Shown here one piece after another: positions 45,682 through 55,560 of a stretch of DNA of 64,000 bases. The DNA is taken from NCBI RefSeq assembly GCF_003075435.1, contig NZ_QCZJ01000015.1:1-64000 (forward strand). Direction: 5' to 3'. The notes below the pieces were generated by a model. The model was not told the DNA's origin and searched no databases. It saw only the letters and a program-made list of their open reading frames with translations. Within the stretch, counting starts at the first letter, position 1, and every line of letters begins with the position of its first letter. This DNA is from Terrimonas sp. (GTDB lineage Bacteria > Bacteroidota > Bacteroidia > Chitinophagales > Chitinophagaceae). A program made the translations under genes and the position numbers.

Positions 45682-46335
45682 TTATTTCTTTTTAGGAGCA
45701 GCTTTCTTCTTTGGCTTTTCTTCTGTGTCAGTCTTCTCCTCATTTTTAGCTGCAGCCTTCTTTTTGGGCGCTGCTTCCTTTTTCTTTGCTGTTTCTTTTG
45801 CAGCTTCTTCTTCGGCTGGTGATTCTTTTTTCTTTGCTGCTTTTTTAGGTTTCTCCTCAGGTTCTACTGCTGCTTCCTCTTTCTTCTTAGCCGTTTTCTT
45901 TTCTTCTTTCACTTCGGGTTCAGCTGCTACTTCTTCTTCCTCTTCAACCACTTCCGGCACTTTTATATCAATATTATTTGCAGTGAGAATTTCAAGCCAT
46001 TTTACAATCTTCTTCATATCGCTTGTATACACCCGCTCAAAATCCATATCAGGGTATACTGCTTCAAAATATTTTTTTACTGCTGCGTTGTCTTTAGCAT
46101 CCGGCAGATCTGCATTGTTTTCCTTCATTACAAGAAAAACTTCCGCGAGATTTACATTTTCACGAACAGTAAATATTTCAATGCTCTCCAGGTGAGAGAA
46201 ATTGTGACTGCGGGAAGAAACGAAACGGCTGCTTTTATCATCCAGCGAACGAACAATAGCTCCATCACCTTTAGAGCTTAACAGCTCATACAAACCTGGT
46301 AAACCTGTAACAGATATAATTTTACTGTATTCCAT
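45682..46335 (-). CDS. DUF5606 protein with Lys/Glu/Ala-rich tail
   Basis: 217 residues. The N-terminal 125 residues are the DUF5606 domain: YSKIISVTGLPGLYELLSSKGDGAIVRSLDD, SHNFSHLESIEIFTVRENVNL and LEILTANNIDIKVPE. This is a Bacteroidetes-specific small domain of unknown function. The last 90 residues are Lys, Ala and Glu repeats (KKAAKKK, EEAAKETAKKKEAAPKKKAAA). They resemble the tail of the DksA-like protein at 38565 but are more acidic. The tail could bind nucleic acid or be a flexible spacer. The opposite strand shows a long Ser/Ala/Phe-rich open frame that is only a shadow. Confidence 0.85.
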   Translation of the reverse strand: MEYSKIISVTGLPGLYELLSSKGDGAIVRSLDDKSSRFVSSRSHNFSHLESIEIFTVRENVNLAEVFLVMKENNADLPDAKDNAAVKKYFEAVYPDMDFERVYTSDMKKIVKWLEILTANNIDIKVPEVVEEEEEVAAEPEVKEEKKTAKKKEEAAVEPEEKPKKAAKKKESPAEEEAAKETAKKKEAAPKKKAAAKNEEKTDTEEKPKKKAAPKKK

Positions 46336-46386
46336 AATCGGTCAAATCATTTTAAGGAGGTGCAATATAATGGGAAATTAGATAAG

Positions 46387-47469
46387 TTAGTCAGGGAAAA
46401 GTGTTTTATCAATATCAGGGATAATACGTAAAGCGTTTTTATAGTATATTTTCTTCAAAATAGTGTCTGGCAGGGCCATGCCATACATGCGCCAGAATGC
46501 ATGATATTTTTTGTGATACGGGAAATATTCATCAGCTGTTTCCAGTACCCTGAAATAAGTATTGTATTCTTCCGGCACCCAGCTATCTTTCCCGAATAAT
46601 ATCCTGTCCTGGTATTTTTCAAAGAATTGTCTTGCTGCCCGTGGCTGCCTGCCTAATTCAGCAATCACCGCGCCAAATTCTACTACCACATTAGGCATTT
46701 CATCCAAAAGCGAACCCAGTTTACCCAGATCGTTGGGATACCAGCCAAAATGCGCAGCTATAAAAGTTGTTTTAGGATGCTTTTTGAACATACGGTGTTG
46801 TTCATCTATTAATTGCTCCCAGGGTTCAGGATCATCAGGTCCTCTTTTTCTATTGGGATGTGTTTTTAACTCGAGCCAGCGCTCATTATGTTCATCCATT
46901 TCATCCCAAAAAGGTTTGGGATCAGCCGTGTGAATAAGCACCGGAATCTTAAGCTCACCGCATTTATCCCAAACGGCATCCAGGCGCGGATCATCTATCG
47001 CAACTCTTTTACCGTCCTTATCTTTTACGGAGAAGCCCAGGTTTTTGAATATCTTCAAACCATTCGCACCATGCTGCACATCTGCCTGTAATTGTTTAAC
47101 CGCGTTTGCAGTCCAGTCTTTTTCGCCCACACCATTAAAATCAATATTAGCGAAAACGATAAATCTTTTTGCCGCAACCTTCTTAATGCTTTCCACCATA
47201 CCCTGCAACTTACTACCATTACCGCCGCTCAGGTTTACCATTACCGTCATATTCATTTTGTCCATATCTCTAAGTAAACCGGGTATTGCCTGCTCTGATA
47301 AATTCCACTGATGATTGTGCACATCAATAAAAGGAAATTTAGCTTTGGTAACAATATGTTCAGGCACAACAAGTGTGGATACAGGATCATATTTTTCAAA
47401 ATCCATTGACCTTTGTGCTTGTGTACCTGCAAATACCATGCAGGCAAAAACAACTAATGATTTCTTCAT
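46387..47469 (-). CDS. Secreted amidohydrolase of the 2,3-dihydroxybenzoate decarboxylase/ACMSD-like superfamily
   Basis: 360 residues from the second ATG, which begins a signal peptide (MKKSLVVFACMVFAGTQAQ). Metal-site pieces are FIDVHNHQW, LKIFKNLGF (carboxylated-Lys-like position), PVLIHTADP, TFIAAHFGWYPNDLGKL and LFGKDSW. This is a TIM-barrel metal-dependent hydrolase. An alternative start 15 bases upstream (47484) is possible. No neighbour suggests a pathway. Confidence 0.85.
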   Translation of the reverse strand: MKKSLVVFACMVFAGTQAQRSMDFEKYDPVSTLVVPEHIVTKAKFPFIDVHNHQWNLSEQAIPGLLRDMDKMNMTVMVNLSGGNGSKLQGMVESIKKVAAKRFIVFANIDFNGVGEKDWTANAVKQLQADVQHGANGLKIFKNLGFSVKDKDGKRVAIDDPRLDAVWDKCGELKIPVLIHTADPKPFWDEMDEHNERWLELKTHPNRKRGPDDPEPWEQLIDEQHRMFKKHPKTTFIAAHFGWYPNDLGKLGSLLDEMPNVVVEFGAVIAELGRQPRAARQFFEKYQDRILFGKDSWVPEEYNTYFRVLETADEYFPYHKKYHAFWRMYGMALPDTILKKIYYKNALRIIPDIDKTLFPD

Positions 47470-47604
47470 AGTCAATACTTTCATATTTATTAAAGGCATT
47501 TGGAAAGATAAGATTATTTGAATAAGTGAGGGATAGAACATGGATTCAATCCAGTTATTAACGCAAAGTTTATAGTAGCTTTTGTAGTTGTTGATGATAA
47601 TGAA

Positions 47605-48324
47605 TTACCCGTATAATTCCTGGTGAATAGCCTTCTTATCATATCCCATTGCTACAATTCTATGTTTGGCTTCGTCAATCATATTTTTCCAGCCGCAAAG
47701 AAAGAAATAAGCAGGAGGTTTGTGCTTTGTAAGCTCCTCGTATACCGCATGTACATAACCTTTTTTGCCTTCCCATTCCTCCCGCGATAATGTGGGGATA
47801 TAATGAAACATGGGCACATTTTCTGTAAGATGCCGCAATTCATCATAATACAGGATATTGCATTTTTCGCGACAGCCAAAAATGAGATAAATATTCTGAT
47901 GCACGATATTGTGCATGTCAATATAATGCATCATGCTGCGGAAAGGTGCTACGCCTGTGCCCGTGCAGATAAGGAACAGATCTTTATCAAGCTGATCCGG
48001 CAATGTAAATACGCCCAACGCTCCCCGGAACGTAAATACTGAACCTTCTTTTATTTCATTAAAAATATAGGTGGTGCCTGCACCGCCTTCCAGCAATACA
48101 ATTACCAGCTCAAATATATTTGTGCCATCCGGCCAGGAAGCGATGGAATAACTGCGCCAGCGTCTTGCCGGCTTTTCATCAATCGGTAAATCGAGTGTAA
48201 CAAATTGTCCTGGCTTGAAATCGAAGTTATCTGTATCCGTTACCTTTATCCAATACCTGCGCGTAAGCGGAGCTTCTTCTTTAATGCGAATGACTATACC
48301 TTCACGCCATGGTAATGAAGACAT
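47605..48324 (-). CDS. Ferredoxin-NADP reductase-like oxidoreductase
   Basis: 239 residues. The FAD motif RSYSIAS (RxYS) at about residue 57 and the NAD(P) motif CTGTGVAPFRSMMHYI define the FNR/phthalate-reductase superfamily. FFLCGWKNMIDEAKHRI is the C-terminal NAD(P) block. No 2Fe-2S ferredoxin domain is attached, so it needs a separate electron partner. A -7-like box TAACTTTA on the minus strand lies just upstream. The partner cannot be named from the neighbourhood. Confidence 0.88.
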   Translation of the reverse strand: MSSLPWREGIVIRIKEEAPLTRRYWIKVTDTDNFDFKPGQFVTLDLPIDEKPARRWRSYSIASWPDGTNIFELVIVLLEGGAGTTYIFNEIKEGSVFTFRGALGVFTLPDQLDKDLFLICTGTGVAPFRSMMHYIDMHNIVHQNIYLIFGCREKCNILYYDELRHLTENVPMFHYIPTLSREEWEGKKGYVHAVYEELTKHKPPAYFFLCGWKNMIDEAKHRIVAMGYDKKAIHQELYG

Positions 48325-48369
48325 ATAAAAAGTTTCAATCGTTAGTGGATGTATATAAAGTTAAGGAAT

Positions 48370-48447
48370 TTGAGATTTGAAATCTGAGATTTGAGATTTG
48401 GCGTGTGGGAGGCGAAGTGGTTGAGTAGTTGGTGGTTTGTGGTTTAT
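48370..48447. repeat. Intergenic short-word tract
   Basis: GATTTGAAATCTGAGATTTG, AGATTTGGCGTGTGGG, TAGTTGGTGGTTTGTGGTTT. Same type as the tracts at 42990 and 62452, including the word GTGGTTTGTGGTTTA shared with 62452-62486 in slightly altered form. Confidence 0.5.
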
Positions 48448-48489
48448 AATGGATTGTATTACTTTAATGCAGGAGGGAAGGCTTAAAAA

Positions 48490-48517
48490 AAGAGGCTGCC
48501 AGTTAAAGCAGCCTCTT
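48490..48517 (-). terminator. obgE terminator
   Basis: AAGAGGCTGC (48490-48499) pairs perfectly with GCAGCCTCTT (48508-48517). The minus strand continues with seven T residues after the stem. It lies 100 bases past the obgE stop codon. Confidence 0.8.
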
Positions 48518-48617
48518 ATCGCCAAAAAATGGCAGGCAATCGAGAGGTCATAATTAGAAATCAATAAATTGCTCTATTGATTTAGGCGGTAATATTACAG
48601 CATTTATTACAATAATG

Positions 48618-49625
48618 CTATTTATTGACGATCTTTTTATTTAAAACCTCCCATAATTTATCTTTTAAAGCCGGCAAACCCTTTTGTGTAACGGACGAAA
48701 TAAAGAGATGAGGTATATCGGGAGGTAATTCTTTTGATATAGCAGCTTTCAGTTCCTCATCCAGCATATCACTCTTGGTGATTGCAATCAAAAAGGATTT
48801 ATGTAATAGCTCAGGGTTATATTGCTCTAATTCATTTACCAGCACATCAAACTCTTTGCGGTGATCGGCGCTATCCGCCGGAATCATAAAAAGCAGCACA
48901 GGATTGCGTTCTATATGCCTTAAAAAGCGATGACCAAGCCCTTTTCCTTCTGCAGCGCCTTCAATTATACCGGGCAGATCTGCTATACAAAAACTCTTCC
49001 CATCGCGGTAGGGAACTATACCCAGGTTTGGATTGATGGTAGTAAAGGCATAATCAGCAATTTTGGGTTTAGCCGCAGTAATTACAGATAATAAAGTTGA
49101 TTTTCCTGCATTTGGAAATCCTACCAGCCCCACATCTGCCAACACTTTTAACTCAAGCACTTTCCATGCTTCCTGGCCCGGCTCACCGGGTTGTGCATAT
49201 TCAGGAACCTGGTTGGTTGCTGTGGCAAAATTGGCATTGCCTAATCCGCCTCTTCCACCTTTAATCCATATTATTTCCTGTCCATCTTCCAATATCTCTG
49301 CTTCCTCTTTGCCGGTTTCTTCATCAATAGCAATAGTGCCGAGCGGCACATCAATAATAATATCTTTACCGCTCCTGCCGGTGCAATTATTTCCACTTCC
49401 GCTTTCTCCATTTTCTGCCAGTACATTTTTAAAATACCGGAGGTGCAGCAATGTCCATAAATTTTTATTGCCCTTCAGTATAATATGACCGCCACGACCG
49501 CCATCGCCCCCATCGGGACCCGCCGTTGCATTGTATTTGGTACGCATAAAATGCCTGCTGCCTGCGCCACCATGTCCGCTTCTGCAGAATATCCTTATCT
49601 GGTCAACAAAATTTGATTTTTCCAT
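48618..49625 (-). CDS. obgE: Obg-family GTPase
   Basis: 335 residues, large-subunit ribosome-assembly GTPase. Residues 1-158 are the glycine-rich Obg fold ([38 protein letters not shown]). The G domain has [12 protein letters not shown] (G1), [25 protein letters not shown] (G3) and TKSD (G4). The C-terminal OCT domain of many Obg proteins is absent, as is usual for Bacteroidetes. The start at 49625 is confirmed by the -7 box 14 bases upstream. The upstream acyl-CoA synthetase gene is on the same strand 65 bases away. Confidence 0.96.
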   Translation of the reverse strand: MEKSNFVDQIRIFCRSGHGGAGSRHFMRTKYNATAGPDGGDGGRGGHIILKGNKNLWTLLHLRYFKNVLAENGESGSGNNCTGRSGKDIIIDVPLGTIAIDEETGKEEAEILEDGQEIIWIKGGRGGLGNANFATATNQVPEYAQPGEPGQEAWKVLELKVLADVGLVGFPNAGKSTLLSVITAAKPKIADYAFTTINPNLGIVPYRDGKSFCIADLPGIIEGAAEGKGLGHRFLRHIERNPVLLFMIPADSADHRKEFDVLVNELEQYNPELLHKSFLIAITKSDMLDEELKAAISKELPPDIPHLFISSVTQKGLPALKDKLWEVLNKKIVNK

Positions 49626-49638
49626 TATACCCTTTGGG

Positions 49639-49646
49639 CAAAGATA
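49639..49646 (-). promoter_or_regulatory. obgE -7 box TATCTTTG
   Basis: An exact TAnnTTTG match on the minus strand, giving a leader of about 7-8 nt. No -33 element seen. Confidence 0.55.
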
Positions 49647-49690
49647 TAACCCTGAATGTAAATACCGGAAAGCTGATTTGGATAATAGTG

Positions 49691-51478
49691 CTATGAATAA
49701 ATACGGGCAATCGCATCCTTATGCTTTTCCATAATCACTTTACGCTTCAAGCTCATTTTAGGAGTTATCTCTCCGGAGTCAATCGTCCATTCGCGGGGCA
49801 ATAATTCAAAGCGTTTCACCTGTTCCACATGGTTAAAGAACTGGTTCATACCCTCTACAATTTCTTTGTAATGGGCAAGTACTTTTGGATCTTTTACTGC
49901 CGCTTCATTGGAACTGTAAGGAATATTATTTTTCCCGCACCAGTCTTTAAGATTGGCAAATGACGGAACAATCAGTGCGCCAACAAACTTTTCACCTGCG
50001 CCTACTACAAGCACCTGTTCAATAAACCGGGATTCTTTCAGTTTATTTTCTATAGCAGACGGAGCAACGTATTTACCACCACTGGTTTTAAACAATTCTT
50101 TTTTACGGTCTGTTATGCGTAAAAAAGTATTGTCTTCAAAAACACCTATATCGCCGGTATGCAACCAGCCGTCAATGATGGCTTCGGCAGTAAGATCAGG
50201 ACGCTTATAATAGCCAACCATCACAGATGGGCCTTTCACGCATATTTCTCCGTCTTCCATCAACTTTACTTCAACGCCTTTTATTGGGGGACCAACCGTT
50301 CCGAATTTCATTCTGCCTTTGCCGCGGCTGTTTACTGAAATTACCGGGGAGTTTTCTGTAGGCCCATATCCTTCATACAATGGTATTTTGGCCGCGTTAA
50401 AAATGCGTATTAATCTTTCCTGGCAAGCAGCACCACCGGTAATAATGTATTTAATATTTCCGCCCAGTGCTTCACGCCATTTGCTGAATATAAGTTTATT
50501 GGCAATGGATAGTTTCAGGTTATATAAAAAGCCACCATCAACAAGATTGTCATACTTTTTACCAAGCTCTACTGCCCAGAAAAAAAGGCTTTTTTTTATA
50601 CCGGTAAGCTCAGCCCCTTTACCCATTATGCGCTCATATACTTTTTCAAGCAGGCGCGGCACGGTTGTAAATACATCTGGTTTTACTTCCTGCAGATTAG
50701 CGCCAATGGTTTCAAGGCTTTCGGCATAATAAATACCTATGCCGCTGAACATGTAGATATAGCTTACGGTTTTTTCGAAAATGTGATTAAGCGGCAAAAA
50801 ACTTAATGCTTTATATGCCGGCTGATCATCAAAAGGAAAACTTTCTTTAGAGAAAAAAGTATTTTGTACAATATTGTTGTGGCTGAGCATTACGCCTTTT
50901 GGTGTGCCCGTTGTACCTGATGTGTATATGATAGTAGCTAAATCTTTAGCCTCAATTTTATTTTTTATTTCATTCACAGCAGCCAAACCTTCGTTTGTTG
51001 AAAGTTTCAGTACTTCGCTCCAATGATCTGCACCTTCTATATTATTAAATGTATAAATGCCTTTCAGGCTGGGTATCTTAGGTTGAATGGCTTTTATCTT
51101 TTCCAGCAATTCTGCGCTGCTTACAAAAACATATTTTACTTCCGCATCATTAAAAATAAATTCTATTTCGAGGGGATTGGTAGTTGGATAAATGGGTACA
51201 AGAATCGCCCCTGCCTGTTGTACAGCCAGATCAGTAATCAGCCATTCAGGTCGGTTGTTTGAAATAATAGCAACCTTATCTCTTCCTTCGGTGGTCATAT
51301 CATTACCTGATATACCAAGCGCGGAAAGCCCGGCAGCCAGTTGCAGTGAAGTATCTTTTACTTTTTGTGTACTGTATTTGCGCCACTCGCCATTTTCTTT
51401 GGCAACGAGCATGTCTTCCTTAGGAAATTTTTCCAGTTGATAATCCAGGCAATCAAATAATCTTTTGGGTTGAGTCAT
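49691..51478 (-). CDS. Long-chain acyl-CoA synthetase (AMP-forming)
   Basis: 595 residues. The AMP-binding motif is [32 protein letters not shown] (A5), GWLHTGDIG (A7) and [17 protein letters not shown] (A8) follow. The C-terminal Lys lies in [12 protein letters not shown]. It activates fatty acids to acyl-CoA for degradation or lipid synthesis and resembles FadD15-type enzymes. I choose the ATG at 51478 ([19 protein letters not shown]). The ATG at 51505 adds nine residues that are not typical. TPR gene upstream. Confidence 0.92.
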   Translation of the reverse strand: MTQPKRLFDCLDYQLEKFPKEDMLVAKENGEWRKYSTQKVKDTSLQLAAGLSALGISGNDMTTEGRDKVAIISNNRPEWLITDLAVQQAGAILVPIYPTTNPLEIEFIFNDAEVKYVFVSSAELLEKIKAIQPKIPSLKGIYTFNNIEGADHWSEVLKLSTNEGLAAVNEIKNKIEAKDLATIIYTSGTTGTPKGVMLSHNNIVQNTFFSKESFPFDDQPAYKALSFLPLNHIFEKTVSYIYMFSGIGIYYAESLETIGANLQEVKPDVFTTVPRLLEKVYERIMGKGAELTGIKKSLFFWAVELGKKYDNLVDGGFLYNLKLSIANKLIFSKWREALGGNIKYIITGGAACQERLIRIFNAAKIPLYEGYGPTENSPVISVNSRGKGRMKFGTVGPPIKGVEVKLMEDGEICVKGPSVMVGYYKRPDLTAEAIIDGWLHTGDIGVFEDNTFLRITDRKKELFKTSGGKYVAPSAIENKLKESRFIEQVLVVGAGEKFVGALIVPSFANLKDWCGKNNIPYSSNEAAVKDPKVLAHYKEIVEGMNQFFNHVEQVKRFELLPREWTIDSGEITPKMSLKRKVIMEKHKDAIARIYS

Positions 51479-51529
51479 GGCGTAATCGTTTTCTTCAAAA
51501 TTCAAGATAATGAATTATGAAGGAATAAC

Positions 51530-52543
51530 CTATTTGCGTCTATAATATTGGTCTTTTGGTAATTTAAAAACCCGCCCTCTCTGAAAGTTGCTGAAAGCAT
51601 CATATTCAGCTTTATGCTGCTGCATCCAGTTTTGGTATTGATCGGCGCTGATAGCTGCCCCGAATATCCATTGGTTATATGCTTCAAACATATTCAGTTT
51701 TATCAACTGCTGCTGGTACTCAAACAAACGGTATGGAAATTTTTGAGCATTTGCTTCAATCCAGCTTTGTATAAATCCCTTTCTTATTTCAATCAGTTTT
51801 TCCGGGTTTATTCCTGTAGCCGCTTTGGGAGATTGTGTATTCATTGAAGTAAGAAAAGCCACTTCAAAATCATTTTTATTTTTAACTTTATAATTTTTGA
51901 GCAGGTCAGCATCTGCAAAAAGTTTTTTATATCCGTCATACAGAAGCGTTTTAATTTCCGCGGTGCGGATGGTATAACTTTCCATATTCACAAAAATTTC
52001 ACCGTACAGCAAACTCCATATTTTATCTGTGGTGAAATAATAATACCGTGCGGCATTATAATAATTACCTGCGTGATTGGGATCAACTTTAATGCCTGTT
52101 TCCCATTGGTTTATTGCGTTATAATCTTTTTTCTGCCACAGCAGCTCCCCATATTCGCTGTGTAAAACACCGCTTAATGGGAATTTCTTCAATCCCTTTT
52201 CGTATACTTTTGTGCCTTCTTTCAGTTCTTCGATGGCGCGGTATATTGTGCCTGCGATCTGGAAACTACGCACATCCGCATTGTCATTTTCTATTACAGG
52301 TTTTATGATTTCAAGCGCTTTTGTAAAATCTCTTTGCAAAAAATAAGTGTAGGCAATATCGTTCTGGATATCTGCATCGCCGGGTTTTAACTGCAGGGCG
52401 CGGTTAAAAACCATGATAGCGTTTCCCCAGTCGCCCTTGCGCATATAATTGCGGCCGGTTTGCTGCAGGGTATCTGCATTTTGCTGAGCAAAGCCAGTTA
52501 TTGTAAGTATTGTGAATAATAGTAAAAAGCTTAGCTGTTTCAT
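51530..52543 (-). CDS. Secreted TPR-repeat protein
   Basis: 337 residues from the ATG at 52543, which opens a signal peptide (MKQLSFLLLFTILTITGFAQ). The longer frame lacks one. Tetratricopeptide repeats run from about residue 25 to 190: GRNYMRKGDWGNAIMVFNRALQLKPGDADIQNDIAYTYFLQRDFTKALEII is a good pair. The C-terminal half (LLKNYKVKNKNDFEVAFLTSM, IRKGFIQSWIEAN) is unassigned. Probably a scaffold in the periplasm. A box TATCTTTA lies upstream on the minus strand (plus 52550-52557). Confidence 0.85.
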   Translation of the reverse strand: MKQLSFLLLFTILTITGFAQQNADTLQQTGRNYMRKGDWGNAIMVFNRALQLKPGDADIQNDIAYTYFLQRDFTKALEIIKPVIENDNADVRSFQIAGTIYRAIEELKEGTKVYEKGLKKFPLSGVLHSEYGELLWQKKDYNAINQWETGIKVDPNHAGNYYNAARYYYFTTDKIWSLLYGEIFVNMESYTIRTAEIKTLLYDGYKKLFADADLLKNYKVKNKNDFEVAFLTSMNTQSPKAATGINPEKLIEIRKGFIQSWIEANAQKFPYRLFEYQQQLIKLNMFEAYNQWIFGAAISADQYQNWMQQHKAEYDAFSNFQRGRVFKLPKDQYYRRK

Positions 52544-52658
52544 GAGGGTAAAGATAGGATGTGTAAGATAAATTAATTGTGAAAGGTTGGTTCGAAACAA
52601 TACTTTTTTGCTGCTTTAAAAAAGCACATTTAGCAGGAAGTAATTAAATGCCTCACCT

Positions 52659-52778
52659 TTAGCTTTCCTTCTTTTTCTCTTTATAATCAAGATACATATT
52701 AGCCAGACTGTCAAAATTAAGGATAAGGAAGAGCGTTAAAAGTACAAAAGGCAATAATTGAAAAAAAGGAGTTGACAT
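52659..52778 (-). CDS. Single-span membrane microprotein, 39 residues
   Basis: Starts MSTPFFQLLPFVLLTLFLIL and ends YLDYKEKKKES, so one hydrophobic helix at residues 5-25 plus a basic tail, inside-tail topology likely. The sequence is too regular for random DNA, but it is short. It resembles no family I can name. It lies in the 623-base gap between the TPR gene and the DUF1015 gene. Confidence 0.45.
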   Translation of the reverse strand: MSTPFFQLLPFVLLTLFLILNFDSLANMYLDYKEKKKES

Positions 52779-52886
52779 TTTGAGATTACCTAATTTGAGC
52801 CAGTATGATTTTGTTATTAAGAATGGTGTTAATGTTAATAAATTACCCGTGCATAATGAAAAGAAAATTATTATACCTGCAATACC

Positions 52887-53057
52887 TCATTTTATATTTT
52901 TTATAAAAAGAAAAACAAGAATAATGAAAGCTGTCAATGATAAGTAATGACGCCAGCCAACGGTAACATTTTCAATAAAAATAATCGCCCAGGTATAACT
53001 TATAAAACAAGCAATTATTAGCAAAAAAACAAATAGTATGAGCTTTTGTTTGTGCAA
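52887..53057 (-). CDS. Possible small two-helix membrane protein, TTG start
   Basis: With a TTG start at 53057 the product is 56 residues: MHKQKLILFVFLLIIACFIS, YTWAIIFIENVTVGWRHYL, then SLTAFIILVFLFIKNIK. Two clear transmembrane helices. The same frame is open for 30 more codons upstream without any ATG (PTIFFAQAIINIL and others). The true start may therefore lie further back, or the gene may be a degraded fragment of a larger membrane protein. Confidence 0.35.
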   Translation of the reverse strand: MHKQKLILFVFLLIIACFISYTWAIIFIENVTVGWRHYLSLTAFIILVFLFIKNIK

Positions 53058-53166
53058 AATATTAATAATTGCCTGAGCAAAGAAAATTGTCGGAAATATA
53101 CGGATTAATGCTTCTAATAAATCATTTGTGCATTCCCGGCTTCCTTAATTCATCTTACGGACACGC

Positions 53167-54396
53167 TCACTTAATCAAGTGCGTCAGCAAACCATCCCTC
53201 AGCTTTGGTTCAAACCAGGTACTTTTGGGGGGCATTACATTCCCGCTATCCGCAATATCAAATAATTGCTGAATACTCACGGGATATAAGCTGAATGCCA
53301 CTTTCATTTCTCCGCTGTTCACCCTTTTTTCAAGTTCCTGCAAACCTCTTATGCCGCCAACAAAATCAATGCGCTTATCGGTGCGTTGATCCTTGATGCC
53401 TAATATTTTATCGAGAAGGTTGTTTTGCAAAATGGTTACATCAAGCACACCAATCGGGTCTGTTGTGTATGTGCCTGGTTTTGCGGTAAGGGTATACCAT
53501 TCGCCACCGGTATACATTCCAAAATCATGTAATTGTTTAGGAGAAACCGCTTCTGTGCCATTAGGCTTTACCTCAAAGTTTTCCTTTATTTTTTCTATAA
53601 AATCGTTTTGCAATAAGCCATTCAAATCCTTTATCACACGATTGTAATCCATAATATACAATTGTGAAGCAGGAAATAAAGTAGTAAGAAACCAGGAAGC
53701 GCCGTCTGAATCGCCGGCAGCAGATAACCTCACCTTGGCAGCGCTTGCAGCACGGTGATGCCCGTCCGCTATATAGGTTGCTTCAACCTTTTCATTGAAT
53801 ATTTTAGTGATGTTATCTATTACCTTATCATCAGTAACAATCCATATGGTATGACTGACATTATCATCTGCAACAAAATCGTATACAGGTGATTTTTCAT
53901 TTTCCCATTTGGCTATCAACACGTCTAATGCTTCAACATTCTTGTACGCAAGAAAAACATTGCCGGTTTGTGCACCTGTAGTTGAAATATGATTAATTCG
54001 ATCCTGTTCTTTTTCAGGACGCGTAAATTCATGTTTTTTGATAACATCATTTTCATAATCATCAACAGATGACACGCAAACCAACCCGGTTTGACTTTTC
54101 CCGTTCATTGTCAGCCGGTAAATATAATAGCATGGCTTATTTTCTGTAAACAATACTTCGCGTTGCACAAAAGCCTGCAGATTGTCTTTGGCTTTTTCAT
54201 ATACTTCGCCGGTGTGTACGTCTGTTCCTTCCGGAAGGTCAATCTCAGATTTTGTAATATGCAAAAAAGAATAAGGATTGCCTATTGCTTCTTTTTTTGC
54301 TTCGCTACTGTTCAACACATCATATGGGGGAGATGCAACCTGCCTGGCAAACTGAGCCTGCGGGCGAAGTGCTTTAAATGGAGCTATAGTGGCCAT
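53167..54396 (-). CDS. DUF1015 protein next to serC
   Basis: 409 residues, cytoplasmic. The DUF1015 blocks are ATIAPFKALRPQAQFARQVASPPYDVLNSSEA, YIYRLTMNGKSQTGLVCVSSVDDY, KKHEFTRPEKEQDRI and the conserved YIADGHHRAASAAKVR. That last piece resembles the GHHRxxA motif of ParB/sulfiredoxin-like proteins, among which a free-serine kinase (SerK/SbnI) is known. Together with its place 23 bases after serC, this suggests a role in serine or phosphoserine metabolism. That part is inference. Confidence 0.87.
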   Translation of the reverse strand: MATIAPFKALRPQAQFARQVASPPYDVLNSSEAKKEAIGNPYSFLHITKSEIDLPEGTDVHTGEVYEKAKDNLQAFVQREVLFTENKPCYYIYRLTMNGKSQTGLVCVSSVDDYENDVIKKHEFTRPEKEQDRINHISTTGAQTGNVFLAYKNVEALDVLIAKWENEKSPVYDFVADDNVSHTIWIVTDDKVIDNITKIFNEKVEATYIADGHHRAASAAKVRLSAAGDSDGASWFLTTLFPASQLYIMDYNRVIKDLNGLLQNDFIEKIKENFEVKPNGTEAVSPKQLHDFGMYTGGEWYTLTAKPGTYTTDPIGVLDVTILQNNLLDKILGIKDQRTDKRIDFVGGIRGLQELEKRVNSGEMKVAFSLYPVSIQQLFDIADSGNVMPPKSTWFEPKLRDGLLTHLIK

Positions 54397-54419
54397 AAAA
54401 TTTTTAGATAATTGCTTTG

Positions 54420-55487
54420 TTATGCATGTTTCAATGCAAAATGATTCATCAGTTCTGTAAGGGCCTGTACGCTGCTTAACGGCAATGCATTGTATAATGA
54501 TACTCTGAATCCGCCAACGCTACGATGTCCCTTTACGCCAACCATTCCTTCTTTTTTACACAATTCAAGGAAAGCTTTTTCCTGCCCGGGATCATCCATT
54601 ACAAATACCACATTCATTTTACTGCGGTCTTCCTTATTAACGGTAGGCTTAAACACAGGCAAGCTGTCAAGCGTTTTATATAGAAGTTCTGCTTTCTGAT
54701 CATTGATCTTTTCAATAGCAGGTACCCCTCCCTGCTCTTTCAGCCATCTTAATGTAAGCATACACACATAAATAGCAAATACAGGTGGTGTATTCAGCAT
54801 TGAGCCGTTTTCAATATGCTTGCGGTAATCCATCATTGAAGGCATCTGGCGTTTAACCTTTCCAAGCCTATTTTTATTTACCACAACCATATTCACTCCC
54901 GCAGCACCAATGTTTTTTTGAGCACCGGCATAAATAAGCGCAAAGCGATTAAAATCCATTACATGACTTAGCACATCGCTGCTCATATCAGCTACCAGCG
55001 GCACATTTGTTTCAGGCACAAAATGCATTTGTGTGCCTTCTATGGTATTATTAGTGGTATAATGAAAATACGAAGCGTTTGATGGAATAGTAAATTCCTT
55101 AGGGATATACGTATAATTCTTGTCTTTGGAAGAAGCCACTACCTCTACGTTACCAAAAAGCTTTGCTTCTTTAATAGGTTTGCTTCCCCACACACCACAA
55201 TCCAGGTAAGCTGCTGTTGCTCCATCATCCAGCAGGTTCATCGGCACCTGGAAAAACTGGGTAGTGGCACCACCATGCAAAAACAACACTTCGTGATCAC
55301 TATCCAACTGCATTAATTCCTTAACCAGCGAAATAGCTTCATCAAGCACCGGTTGAAATAATGTGGTGCGGTGTCCTATTTCCAGTATAGATAATCCGGT
55401 ATTATTAAAATTCAGGATTGCCTGGCTCGCCTGTTCAAAAACTTCTTTAGGCAAAATGCTTGGTCCTGCATTAAAATTGTGAGTCAT
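54420..55487 (-). CDS. serC: Phosphoserine aminotransferase
   Basis: 355 residues, PLP enzyme converting 3-phosphohydroxypyruvate to phosphoserine. HNFNAGPSILPKEVFEQA opens it. The substrate blocks are LFLHGGATTQFFQVPMNLL and VPLVADMSSDVLS. The PLP-lysine motif is YAGAQKNIGAAGVN (K in AQKN). GGFRVSLYNALP closes it. It is the second enzyme of serine synthesis. serA is not next to it in this window, although it usually is in Bacteroidetes. The promoter -7 box is at 55551-55558. DUF1015 follows in the same operon. Confidence 0.95.
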   Translation of the reverse strand: MTHNFNAGPSILPKEVFEQASQAILNFNNTGLSILEIGHRTTLFQPVLDEAISLVKELMQLDSDHEVLFLHGGATTQFFQVPMNLLDDGATAAYLDCGVWGSKPIKEAKLFGNVEVVASSKDKNYTYIPKEFTIPSNASYFHYTTNNTIEGTQMHFVPETNVPLVADMSSDVLSHVMDFNRFALIYAGAQKNIGAAGVNMVVVNKNRLGKVKRQMPSMMDYRKHIENGSMLNTPPVFAIYVCMLTLRWLKEQGGVPAIEKINDQKAELLYKTLDSLPVFKPTVNKEDRSKMNVVFVMDDPGQEKAFLELCKKEGMVGVKGHRSVGGFRVSLYNALPLSSVQALTELMNHFALKHA

Positions 55488-55550
55488 TATTATTGATTAA
55501 TAGATTGATCAATCCAAATTCATCCGGATCAGTCAAATCGTTGAGGGTGG

Positions 55551-55558
55551 CAAATATA
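55551..55558 (-). promoter_or_regulatory. serC -7 box TATATTTG
   Basis: An exact TAnnTTTG match on the minus strand, 64 bases upstream of the serC start. No -33 TTG at the expected spacing. Confidence 0.55.
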
Positions 55559-55560
55559 CA

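Noticed and set aside
45611-46195. 194-residue plus-strand frame rich in Ser, Phe and Ala
   Set aside because: It is the mirror of the Lys/Glu tail of the DUF5606 gene.
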